This document shows, piece after piece, positions 24,237-31,501 of a DNA stretch of 54,197 nt. The translations under genes were made by a program, and so were the position numbers. Source of the stretch: Pelagibacterales bacterium SAG-MED29 (lineage in GTDB: Bacteria; Pseudomonadota; Alphaproteobacteria; Pelagibacterales; Pelagibacteraceae); NCBI GenBank assembly GCA_014653815.1, contig JACWDZ010000005.1, positions 1 to 54,197 on the forward strand, in the 5' to 3' direction. Within the stretch, counting starts at the first letter, position 1. Each line of letters opens with the position of its first letter. The notes beneath the pieces were generated by a model. It worked only from the letters and a program-made list of their open reading frames with translations, made no database searches and was not told the origin of the DNA.

Positions 24237-25307
24237 ATGTCAAAACAATTTTTTGAAATTAAAAATGGAAACTTTGTAGCAAGCGAAAAAAACAAAGTTA
24301 ATAATATTAACCTTAAGATAGAAAATCAAGGAGAAATAGTTTCTCTATTAGGCCCTTCTGGAGTTGGTAAAACAACTATTTTAAGAACTATAGCGGGCCT
24401 TCAAAAACTTAGTTCAGGTGAAATTTTTTTAAAAAATAAATTAATTTCTTCAAATATGACTCATATAGAACCTGAAAAAAGAAATATAGCTTTATCATTT
24501 CAAGACAATTCTTTGTTTCCGAATTATAAAGTCATAGATAACATAAACTTTGGAAAAAAAAGAGCTAATGGAAGTGGTTCTATTATAGATGTAAATGAAA
24601 TTATAAAGCTTTTGCATATAGAACCTATTTTAGACAAATTTCCACATCAAATAAGTGCTGGAGAGGCGCAAAGAGTATCTCTAGCAAGATCCTTAATGTC
24701 TAAACCTGATTTATTGTTACTGGATGAACCTTTTTCAAATATAGACCAAAGCTTAAAGGACGAAATCCAAGTTTCTGTAAAGAAACTTTTAAAAAGAATA
24801 AACTTAACAACTATCATTGTAACTCACGATTCTTACGAAGCTTTCTCTATGGCTGATAAATGTGGAATTATTCTAAATCAGGAATTAAAACAATATGATG
24901 TTCCATACAATGTTCATCATGAACCTAATTCAATAGAAATAGCTAATTTTTTAAATAAAGGAGTATTTATTGATGTAAAAATTATAGATAGTGAATGTGC
25001 AGTTCATAAGTTAAAACATAAGGAATTAGGTGAAATTAGAGGAAAACTATCAAATAAGTTTCCATCCGGCTCGAATGTAAAATTACTTTTGCAACCGGAA
25101 GATTTAATTCATGATGACCAAAGTAAATTAAAATTAGAAGTTGTAGATAGGAAATTTAGAGGAACTAATTTTATATATACTTTAAAAACAAAAAATGGTG
25201 AACATTTACCGGTTTTTGTTCATTCGCATCATATTCATCAACATGAAAAATCTGAAAATTTTGGCATTAAATCTCCGATTTATATTGACCACTTGGTATG
25301 TTTTTAA
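24237..25307 (+). CDS. fbpC: Iron(III) ABC transporter ATPase
   Basis: This 356-residue ATPase energises the preceding permease. Walker A is GPSGVGKTT (about 39-47), Walker B LLLLDEPFSN (about 157-166), and the switch histidine is present in VTHDSYEAF. The ABC signature reads ISAGEAQR where LSGGQQQR is usual, so it is a modified but recognisable version. A C-terminal domain of about 120 residues resembles the regulatory domain of FbpC/PotA-type ATPases. It is the last gene before tRNA-Arg. No terminator is visible in the 24-base gap to the tRNA. Confidence 0.9.
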   Translation: MSKQFFEIKNGNFVASEKNKVNNINLKIENQGEIVSLLGPSGVGKTTILRTIAGLQKLSSGEIFLKNKLISSNMTHIEPEKRNIALSFQDNSLFPNYKVIDNINFGKKRANGSGSIIDVNEIIKLLHIEPILDKFPHQISAGEAQRVSLARSLMSKPDLLLLDEPFSNIDQSLKDEIQVSVKKLLKRINLTTIIVTHDSYEAFSMADKCGIILNQELKQYDVPYNVHHEPNSIEIANFLNKGVFIDVKIIDSECAVHKLKHKELGEIRGKLSNKFPSGSNVKLLLQPEDLIHDDQSKLKLEVVDRKFRGTNFIYTLKTKNGEHLPVFVHSHHIHQHEKSENFGIKSPIYIDHLVCF

Positions 25308-25331
25308 GTAAATATAGTTACTAATTAAATT

Positions 25332-25408
25332 GCGCCCTTAGCTCAGTTGGATAGAGCATCGGTTTTCTAAACCGAGGGTCGTAGGTTCGAATCCTTCAGG
25401 GCGCGCCA
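25332..25408 (+). tRNA. tRNA-Arg (anticodon TCT)
   Basis: A complete cloverleaf of 77 bases including an encoded CCA. The acceptor arm GCGCCCT pairs with AGGGCGC, followed by discriminator G and CCA. The D-arm starts AGCTCAGTTGG, the anticodon loop TTTCTAA places TCT at the anticodon, and the T-arm contains GGTTCGAATCC. It reads AGA (and AGG) codons, the main arginine codons in this AT-rich DNA. It lies between the iron and amino-acid transporter operons. Confidence 0.97.
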
Positions 25409-25457
25409 ACTTTAAAAATGTTATTAAGGTTGTCTAATTGTACATATATACTAAAAA

Positions 25458-25505
25458 AAAGTCTGTCTTCTAGATATAGTATATCATTATAGATAAAGAC
25501 ACTTT
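25458..25505 (+). other. Predicted folded leader upstream of the amino-acid binding-protein gene
   Basis: AAAGT (25458-25462) and GTCTT (25465-25469) pair with AAGAC (25496-25500) and ACTTT (25501-25505), giving ten pairs with a 2-base bulge. The enclosed stretch contains the self-complementary GATATAGTATATC. It sits in the 202-base gap between tRNA-Arg and the binding-protein gene. It may be processed tRNA trailer or a leader RNA. No known riboswitch class is recognised. The remainder of the gap holds no gene. Confidence 0.35.
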
Positions 25506-25561
25506 AAATCATATTGAACACCAACTTGGATTAATCCATAATGAATCGTTTTGAAATTCAT

Positions 25562-25589
25562 TTTTCAAAAATATTGTTAACAATATAAT
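25562..25589 (+). promoter_or_regulatory. Promoter and palindrome before the amino-acid ABC operon
   Basis: A consensus -10 TATAAT (25584-25589) lies 16 bases after TTTTCA (25562-25567, four of six matches to -35). The spacer and -10 overlap a perfect 16-base palindrome ATATTGTTAACAATAT (25571-25586), which would suit a dimeric repressor or activator. AGAGAGGA at 25593-25600 is a good ribosome binding site. The predicted 5' leader would be short (about 15 bases), so an upstream promoter is possible. The regulator is unknown. Confidence 0.45.
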
Positions 25590-25610
25590 ATAAGAGAGGA
25601 AATCATAATT

Positions 25611-26657
25611 ATGATGAAATCAATTAAAACTTGGATTTTAGTTGTACTTGCTTCTTCATTGCTTGTGGCTTGCGGCCAAGGCGGTGGAGGTTCTGGGTCA
25701 AAAAAATCTAAGACTTTAGATAACACAAAGAAAGCCGGTTTTGTAAAATGTGGAGTTTCACAAGGACTTCCTGGATTTTCAAATGCTGACGCATCTGGAA
25801 ATTGGACTGGTATAGATGTAGACGTATGTAGAGCTGTTGCAGCTGCTGTATTAGGCGATGCTGACAAAGTTAAATATACTCCGTTAAGTGCAAAAGAAAG
25901 ATTCACTGCATTAACATCTGGTGAAATCGATGTACTTTCACGAAACACAACTTGGACATTATCAAGAGATGCTGACATTGGTTTAACGTTTGTTGGTGTT
26001 AACTTCTACGATGGTCAAGGATTCATGGTTAGAAAAAATTCTGGAATCAATTCAGTTAATGATTTTAAAGATGGTATATCTGCGTGTACAAACACAGGTA
26101 CTACTACAGAGCTAAACATGAGAGACTTCTTTAATTCCAAAAATATTAAGTATGAACCAATCGCTTTTGAAAAAGCTGATGAAGTAGTTCAAGCTTATGA
26201 TGCTGGAAGATGTGATACTTATACAACTGATAAATCTGGATTAGCAGCTCAAAGAACTAAATTGAGTGCGCCAGATGATCATAAAGTATTACCAGAAACA
26301 ATTTCTAAAGAACCGCTAGGACCTGTTGTAAGACAAGGTGACTCAGTGTGGGAAGATATTGTTAGATGGTCTCTAAACGTTATGATCGAAGCCGAAGAGT
26401 ATGGTGTTAATTCATCAAATGCTTCAAGCTTAAAAGACTCTGATAATCCAGCTATTAAGAGATTAGTTGGAGCTGAAGGAGAATTAGGAGCTGCTTTTGG
26501 TCTAGACAATGAGTGGAGCTTAAGAATTATTGAGCAAGTTGGAAACTATGGTGAAATCTATAAAAAACATATAGCTGACACTAATATTTTACCGAATAGA
26601 GGTCCAAATCAACTTTGGACTAAAGGCGGTATTCTATACGTACCACCTGCGAGATAA
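25611..26657 (+). CDS. aapJ: Amino-acid ABC transporter binding protein, AapJ/YhdW-like, predicted lipoprotein
   Basis: This 348-residue protein binds amino acids in the periplasm. The family is recognised by FVKCGVSQGLPGFSN near the N-terminus, VDVCRAVAAAVLGD, ERFTALTSGEIDVLSRNTTW and the C-terminal LPNRGPNQLWTKGGILY, as in AapJ/BztA/YhdW. Unlike a plain Sec signal, the N-terminus has a lipobox-like LLVAC ending at Cys21, then a Gly/Ser/Lys linker (GQGGGGSGSKK). This predicts lipid attachment at Cys21. The start could be either of two adjacent ATG codons. It is separated from the permeases by a terminator hairpin. Confidence 0.93.
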   Translation: MMKSIKTWILVVLASSLLVACGQGGGGSGSKKSKTLDNTKKAGFVKCGVSQGLPGFSNADASGNWTGIDVDVCRAVAAAVLGDADKVKYTPLSAKERFTALTSGEIDVLSRNTTWTLSRDADIGLTFVGVNFYDGQGFMVRKNSGINSVNDFKDGISACTNTGTTTELNMRDFFNSKNIKYEPIAFEKADEVVQAYDAGRCDTYTTDKSGLAAQRTKLSAPDDHKVLPETISKEPLGPVVRQGDSVWEDIVRWSLNVMIEAEEYGVNSSNASSLKDSDNPAIKRLVGAEGELGAAFGLDNEWSLRIIEQVGNYGEIYKKHIADTNILPNRGPNQLWTKGGILYVPPAR

Positions 26658-26670
26658 TCGCTAATTAATT

Positions 26671-26703
26671 AAAAAGGGCTGGATTTATCCGGCCCTTTTT
26701 TTT
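26671..26703 (+). terminator. Intrinsic terminator between the amino-acid binding-protein and permease genes
   Basis: A 13-pair stem (AAAAAGGGCTGGA with TCCGGCCCTTTTT, one G-T wobble) closes a TTTA loop and is followed by eight or more T residues. It lies 14 bases after the binding-protein stop and 14 before the first permease start. The permease genes have no clear separate promoter here, so it likely acts as a leaky terminator that sets expression ratios. Confidence 0.92.
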
Positions 26704-26716
26704 ACTCTCCTATTAA

Positions 26717-27895
26717 ATGAATTTTAAAAACTTTAAATTCGACATGAGCAACAAGAATAAGGATTTAATTCCACAAGTTCTTACTGTTTTATTTATAATT
26801 TTAGTATTAATTTATTTTACCATTAATGCTCAGAACAATATGGGAAATAGAGGGATCTCATTTGGATTTGGGTTCTTATCCCAGGAGTCTTCTTTTGATA
26901 TAACTTTTTCATTAATTGACTACGATGGATCTCATTCTTATGCAAAAGCATTTTTAGTAGGTCTATTAAATACAATCTTAGTTTCGGCTATAGGTATTTT
27001 TTTCGCAACAATACTAGGAGTAACAGTAGGAATTTCAAGATTGTCACAAAATTATTTGATATCAAAAACTGCAGAGTGCTATGTAGAGATTTTTAGAAAT
27101 ATACCATTAATATTACAAATATTTTTTTGGTATTTTGCTGCATTAAGAGCATTACCTCTCACAATAGATTCAATCAATTTTTATGATATTAGTTTCTTAA
27201 ATGTAAAAGGATGGTATGTACCAAGGTTTATATGGACAAATTTTTCTTTATTCGTCTATTCTTTGATTGCTGCAACTGTTTTAATAATTTTTGTCTCTAA
27301 ATATGCAAAAAAAAAGAGAGATGAAATTGGAAAACAAGTTCCTGTTTTTTATATTTCTCTTGGAATTTTATTTGGCTTACCTTTTTTGACTTTTTTAATA
27401 GGAGGAGTAACTCTATCTTTTCAAATTCCAGAATTAACTCAATTATCTAAGACTATTTATGTTTATCAAGGAGGAGTTACTATTATTCCAGAGTTAATTT
27501 CTTTAGCATTAGCTTTATCTATGTATACAGCCACATTTATCGCTGAAAACGTAAGAGCTGGAATATTGGGGGTTAACAAAGGCCAAAAAGAAGCAGCTGC
27601 TTCAATTGGTCTAACAAAAGGGCAAATCTTAAAACTTGTTGTTATGCCTCAAGCATTGAGAATAATAATTCCTCCTACTACTAATCAATATTTAAATTTA
27701 ACGAAAAATTCATCTTTAGCGGCAGCTATAGCTTATCCAGATATAGTTTTAGTTTTTGCTGGCACTGCATTAATGCAAACTGGAAGAGCAATTGAGATAA
27801 TCTCAATTACAATGCTTACATACCTATCATTAAGCTTATCAATCTCAGCGTTTATGAATTGGTATAATAAAAAAATGGCTATTAAGGAAAAATAA
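26717..27895 (+). CDS. aapQ: Amino-acid ABC transporter permease, AapQ-like
   Basis: This 392-residue permease is of the long AapQ/BztB/YhdX class. It has an N-terminal helix, the FLVGLLNTILVSAIGIFF membrane entry, RNIPLILQIFFWYFA, and the coupling loop GQKEAAASIGLTKGQILKLVVMP near residues 290-312. The sequence between helices is expanded relative to short His/Gln permeases, as in the AapQ class. It overlaps aapM by one base (TAATG). It forms a heterodimeric pore with AapM for general L-amino acids. Confidence 0.92.
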   Translation: MNFKNFKFDMSNKNKDLIPQVLTVLFIILVLIYFTINAQNNMGNRGISFGFGFLSQESSFDITFSLIDYDGSHSYAKAFLVGLLNTILVSAIGIFFATILGVTVGISRLSQNYLISKTAECYVEIFRNIPLILQIFFWYFAALRALPLTIDSINFYDISFLNVKGWYVPRFIWTNFSLFVYSLIAATVLIIFVSKYAKKKRDEIGKQVPVFYISLGILFGLPFLTFLIGGVTLSFQIPELTQLSKTIYVYQGGVTIIPELISLALALSMYTATFIAENVRAGILGVNKGQKEAAASIGLTKGQILKLVVMPQALRIIIPPTTNQYLNLTKNSSLAAAIAYPDIVLVFAGTALMQTGRAIEIISITMLTYLSLSLSISAFMNWYNKKMAIKEK

Positions 27896-29151
27896 TGAAA
27901 TTAAATCTAGTAAAACCAAGCAAAGAAAATCTGAATACTTTTGTTACCTTAGGTAGTGTTCTTATTTTAGTGGGTTTTTTTGATTTTTTAGCTAATACTT
28001 TCCTAGATTTAAATTTTACCGGATTCCTCCCAGGTGGACTTAGTTTTCTTACACCGATTATTATTGGCGTTATAGGACTTCACTTTATTAGAATTGAATT
28101 TAGCGGAAATAGATTGCTTGATAAAATTAATACTAACTTTAATTCAAGTAATTTTAATGCTTTTTTAAGTTTATTGGTAATTTTTGCACTAATCAAATAC
28201 ATTCCTCCGATTTTAAATTGGTTTATTTTTGATGCTGATTTTGCGGGTAACACAAAACAAGATTGTACTAGTGGCGGGGCTTGTTGGGTTTTTGTAAAAG
28301 TTTGGCTTAATAGATTTGTTTACGGAATGTATCCAGATACAGAACAGTGGCGAATTAATATAGCCTTTTTTATGTTGCTCGCACTTGTAGGAGCATCATT
28401 TTTTGTTCCAGCGAAGATTAAGAAATATATACTTATATTTTTGCTATTTGTTTATCCTATCATTGGATTAAAATTGATTTCTGGAGGGGATTTTGGTTTA
28501 GAATATATTGAAACTGGAGCCTGGGGAGGTTTATCATTAACCTTTATAGTGTCTGCCTTTGCTCTAATATTATGCTTTCCCGTCGGAATGTTTCTTGCTT
28601 TAGGTAGAAGATCAAATTTACCTGCAATTAGATATACTTCTATCGGTTTTATAGAACTATGGAGAGGTGTTCCATTAATAACAGTTCTATTTATGTCAGC
28701 AGTAATGTTTCCTATGTTTTTACCAGATGGTACTTATGTAGATAAATTGATTAGAGTATTAGTTGCTATAACGCTTTTTGAAGCAGCTTATATGGCTGAG
28801 GTTATAAGAGGAGGCCTTCAAGCGTTACCTAAAGGTCAGTACGAGGCAGCTAAATCTCTTGGTATGGGATATTGGAGAATGCATTTTCTTATAGTTTTAC
28901 CTCAAGCATTAAAATTAGTTATTCCGGGAATTGCAAATACTTTTTTAGCTTTAGTGAAAGATACTCCTTTAATATTTGTTGTAGGACTGTTAGAACTTGC
29001 AGGTATGGTAAATTTAGCGAAAACAAATCCAGAATGGCTTGGTATGGCAATGGAAGGTTATGTTTTTGCTGGTTTAGTTTTTTGGGTAATTTGTTATGCT
29101 ATGAGTAGATATAGTCAAAATTTAGAGAAAAAATTAAGTACTGAAAGATAA
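27895..29151 (+). CDS. aapM: Amino-acid ABC transporter permease, AapM-like
   Basis: The 418-residue partner permease of the AapM/BztC/YhdY class has about eight membrane helices. Recognisable stretches are WGGLSLTFIVSAFAL, PVGMFLALGRRSNLP, RGVPLITVLFMSAVMFP and the coupling loop KGQYEAAKSLGMGYWRMHFLIVLP. The DCTSGGACWVFVKVWLNRF loop is a typical extra segment of the class. It starts on the aapQ stop codon and ends directly before aapP, so it is translated as part of the same operon. Confidence 0.92.
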   Translation: MKLNLVKPSKENLNTFVTLGSVLILVGFFDFLANTFLDLNFTGFLPGGLSFLTPIIIGVIGLHFIRIEFSGNRLLDKINTNFNSSNFNAFLSLLVIFALIKYIPPILNWFIFDADFAGNTKQDCTSGGACWVFVKVWLNRFVYGMYPDTEQWRINIAFFMLLALVGASFFVPAKIKKYILIFLLFVYPIIGLKLISGGDFGLEYIETGAWGGLSLTFIVSAFALILCFPVGMFLALGRRSNLPAIRYTSIGFIELWRGVPLITVLFMSAVMFPMFLPDGTYVDKLIRVLVAITLFEAAYMAEVIRGGLQALPKGQYEAAKSLGMGYWRMHFLIVLPQALKLVIPGIANTFLALVKDTPLIFVVGLLELAGMVNLAKTNPEWLGMAMEGYVFAGLVFWVICYAMSRYSQNLEKKLSTER

Positions 29152-29883
29152 ATGAGTAAAATTATAGAGCTTAAAAATGTAAATAAATGGTTTGATAAAT
29201 TTCAAGCATTAAAAGATGTAAATCTTGAAGTTAACCAACAAGAAAAAATTGTAATTTGTGGTCCTTCTGGATCAGGCAAATCTACATTAATTAGATGTAT
29301 TAACAGACTTGAAGAACATCAAGAAGGTCAAATAGTAGTTGATGGAAAAGAAATATCAGAAAATACAAAAGATATCGAAAAGATTCGAGCAGAAGTTGGA
29401 ATGGTATTTCAGCAATTTAATTTATTTCCGCATTTATCAATTTTAGACAATTGTACTCTCGCTCCAATATGGGTTAAGAAAATGCCAAAAAAACAAGCTG
29501 AAGAAATTGCTATGGAAAACTTAAAAAGAGTTCAAATAGCTGACCAAGCTAAAAAATTTCCAGGTCAATTATCAGGAGGTCAACAGCAACGATGTGCTTT
29601 AGCTCGTGCTTTATGCATGAAGCCAAAAATTATGTTATTTGATGAACCAACGTCAGCGCTTGACCCAGAAATGATTAAAGAAGTATTGGATGCAATGGTT
29701 GATTTAGCCAAGGCCGGAATGACCATGATTGTTGTCACTCATGAAATGGGATTTGCCAAGGAAGTAGCTGATAATATGATTTTTATGGATGAAGGACGAA
29801 TTGTTGAGAAAGCAAAAACACAAGATTTTTTTAACAATCCAAAATCTGATCGAACTAAACTTTTCTTAAGTCAAATATTATAA
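29152..29883 (+). CDS. aapP: Amino-acid ABC transporter ATPase, AapP-like
   Basis: This 243-residue polar-amino-acid type ATPase has all standard motifs: Walker [10 protein letters not shown] (about 38-46), Q-loop [10 protein letters not shown], signature [15 protein letters not shown] (about 145-159), Walker [16 protein letters not shown] and the switch histidine in VVTHEMGFA. It follows aapM with no gap. It drives the AapQ/AapM pore with the AapJ-type binding protein. No degenerate motifs, in contrast to the glycerol ATPases. Confidence 0.95.
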   Translation: MSKIIELKNVNKWFDKFQALKDVNLEVNQQEKIVICGPSGSGKSTLIRCINRLEEHQEGQIVVDGKEISENTKDIEKIRAEVGMVFQQFNLFPHLSILDNCTLAPIWVKKMPKKQAEEIAMENLKRVQIADQAKKFPGQLSGGQQQRCALARALCMKPKIMLFDEPTSALDPEMIKEVLDAMVDLAKAGMTMIVVTHEMGFAKEVADNMIFMDEGRIVEKAKTQDFFNNPKSDRTKLFLSQIL

Positions 29884-29970
29884 ACTGTTAGACAGGGGTT
29901 GTTTTAATCTTACTAATGGTGTATTTCCAATTTGAGATAAATTAATGTTATTTTCCACAATCTAAAATAC

Positions 29971-30654
29971 ATGAGAAAAATTATCATTTTAATTATAATC
30001 TTATTTTCTCTAAACTTTCAAGCAATTGGCCATGTTCAGCATTATGAAAATTTTAACTATTTAGAATATGAATTATTTAGAAACAACAAATCTATAGGTT
30101 ATCATAAATATGATTTTATAAGAGATGGAGACAATTTATCAATTATTAGTGAAGTAAATTTTAAAATTACAAAACTAGGGGTCGATTTATATAAATATTT
30201 TGCAAAAAGTGAAGAAAATTATGAAAAAGGAATATTTAAAAGCTATTCTTCTAAAACTAAACAGAATAAAAAAGATAGATACGTAAAAATTAAGGTTGCT
30301 ACACCAGAAAAAAATTTAATAATAGATGGATCTTCTTATAAAGGAAAAGCAAATAATCAATTTATAGTAGGAACATGGTGGAACCATGAAATTGTTGATG
30401 CTAAAGCTCAAATCAGTGGAATTTCTGGAAGAATAATAGATCAAACCGTTACATTTTTAGGAAAAGAAGAGATTAAAATTGGTAACAAAACTTACAAAAC
30501 ACTGCATTTTAATTTTAAATCTTCCGACATAACACTTCCTGAAAGTAAAAAACTTAATACAGATATTTGGTATGAAGAAAATACGTATCTATGGGTTAAA
30601 GCTGCTTTTGAAAAAACAGGGTATTGGGAATATAGATTAAAAACTTATAAATAA
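29971..30654 (+). CDS. Periplasmic protein of unknown function (DUF6134/DUF3108-like)
   Basis: This 227-residue protein begins with a Sec signal peptide (MRKIIILIIILFSLNFQAIG, likely cut near HVQH). The mature part is beta-rich and starts LEYELFRNNKSIGYHKYDF, a pattern seen in DUF3108/DUF6134-type periplasmic or outer-envelope proteins (dG--IG-h---f). A Trp-Trp pair (GTWWNHEIVDA) and a C-terminal YLWVKAAFEKTGYWEY are conserved-looking. No catalytic motif is apparent. It is separated from aapP by 87 bases in which I see nothing. Confidence 0.6.
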   Translation: MRKIIILIIILFSLNFQAIGHVQHYENFNYLEYELFRNNKSIGYHKYDFIRDGDNLSIISEVNFKITKLGVDLYKYFAKSEENYEKGIFKSYSSKTKQNKKDRYVKIKVATPEKNLIIDGSSYKGKANNQFIVGTWWNHEIVDAKAQISGISGRIIDQTVTFLGKEEIKIGNKTYKTLHFNFKSSDITLPESKKLNTDIWYEENTYLWVKAAFEKTGYWEYRLKTYK

Positions 30655-30815
30655 TTTATATTTTTGCTCTCTTTTTTTGGTTTAAGTCAACAATTATTAT
30701 CATTTTTTTTTAATTTTTTTCGCTAAAAACCACTAAATTTTTCTTACCCAAAATGAACTTTTACTGTTGCCAAAATCTTAATTTTAGGGTTGTATAAATA
30801 AAAAAAGGGAGTTCT

Positions 30816-31181
30816 ATGGAAGAAAATTTTAACGTTCATCTAGGTAAAAAGTTAAGAATGCGAAGACTGTCTCTTGGTTTTACTCAAACAAAAGTCGCTC
30901 AAGCAATTAATGTAACATTTCAACAAATACAGAAATATGAAAAAGGAACTAATGGTGTAAGCTCAAATAGATTAATGCAACTTTCTCAATTTCTAAAAGT
31001 TCCAATTATATATTTTTTTGAAGATTATAAAGATTTTAAAAATCCAAACCCTGCTGAATTGATAAATGAAGATCTCAATTATTCATTTTTAAGCAGAACT
31101 TTTTCTTCTTTATCTAAAACACAAAAAGAAAAGATTTTTCAAATATTAAGCAATACTGCAAGATTTGAAAAACACGGATAA
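30816..31181 (+). CDS. XRE-family helix-turn-helix regulator
   Basis: This 121-residue DNA-binding protein has a Cro/C1-type helix-turn-helix at residues about 9-63 (LGKKLRMRRLSLGFTQTKVA, then FQQIQKYEKGTNGVSSNRL). The C-terminal 50 residues form a likely dimerisation helix. It resembles the short XRE regulators that are widespread in alphaproteobacteria. AAAAAAGGGAGTT before the ATG is a good ribosome binding site. The 161-base gap upstream holds runs of T and A and no other gene. Targets are unknown. Confidence 0.88.
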   Translation: MEENFNVHLGKKLRMRRLSLGFTQTKVAQAINVTFQQIQKYEKGTNGVSSNRLMQLSQFLKVPIIYFFEDYKDFKNPNPAELINEDLNYSFLSRTFSSLSKTQKEKIFQILSNTARFEKHG

Positions 31182-31192
31182 TTTTAATTGAT

Positions 31193-31268
31193 TGGCTCCT
31201 CGGGCAGGACTCGAACCTGCGACCAATTGATTAACAGTCAACTGCTCTACCAACTGAGCTACCGAGGA
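31193..31268 (-). tRNA. tRNA-Asn (anticodon GTT)
   Basis: On the minus strand a 76-base cloverleaf reads TCCTCGG at the 5' end and CCGAGGA, G, CCA at the 3' end. The D-arm has AGCTCAGTTGGT, the anticodon loop CTGTTAA places GTT, and the T-arm has GGTTCGAGTCC. CCA is encoded. It lies 12 bases after the XRE gene stop, on the opposite strand. Confidence 0.97.
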
Positions 31269-31317
31269 ATGAAAATGAACATACTTTTTTTAAAAAAATA
31301 AAACAACCAATTTTTTT

Positions 31318-31391
31318 TGGAGGCCACGCCCAGAATCGAACTGGGATAAAAGGATTTGCAATCCTCTGCGTAACCATTCCGCCACGTGGCC
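31318..31391 (-). tRNA. tRNA-Cys (anticodon GCA)
   Basis: On the minus strand a 74-base cloverleaf begins GGCCACG and ends CGTGGCC followed by discriminator T and encoded CCA. The anticodon loop TTGCAAA gives GCA, and U73 is a known identity base of tRNA-Cys. The T-arm has AGTTCGATTCT. It is 49 bases upstream of tRNA-Asn in the transcription direction, so both may be processed from one transcript. Confidence 0.97.
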
Positions 31392-31435
31392 TAAACTAAC
31401 CTTAAAAACTATTTAAATCATTTAAGTGGTTCAAT

Positions 31436-31455
31436 AAAGGGAAATCTATCCCTTT
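31436..31455. other. Small hairpin upstream of valS
   Basis: AAAGGGA and TCCCTTT form a 7-bp stem with loop AATCTA about 46 bases before the valS start. The following plus-strand bases are TTAGGTTTTAG, a weak T-run. It could be a weak terminator for upstream plus-strand transcription or part of a valS leader. No T-box elements are recognised. Confidence 0.35.
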
Positions 31456-31501
31456 TAGGTTTTAGTTCTTTTGATATAAACTATATTAAGGATAATCAAA
31501 A

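Noticed and set aside
25332-25408. tRNA-Arg as an integration site
   Set aside because: No integrase, no direct repeat of the tRNA 3' end and no mobile genes were found around it.
25577-25978. Minus-strand 133-codon frame over the amino-acid binding-protein gene
   Set aside because: It is a mirror of a well-supported gene with strong codon bias on the plus strand; the product has no recognisable motif.
30655-30815. Promoter TTGCCA with TTGTAT before the XRE gene
   Set aside because: Spacing is 17 but the -10 matches only three of six bases; AT-rich sequence makes such matches common.
31392-31501. T-box leader before valS
   Set aside because: Only a 7-bp hairpin is present; there is no T-box consensus, specifier loop or antiterminator.
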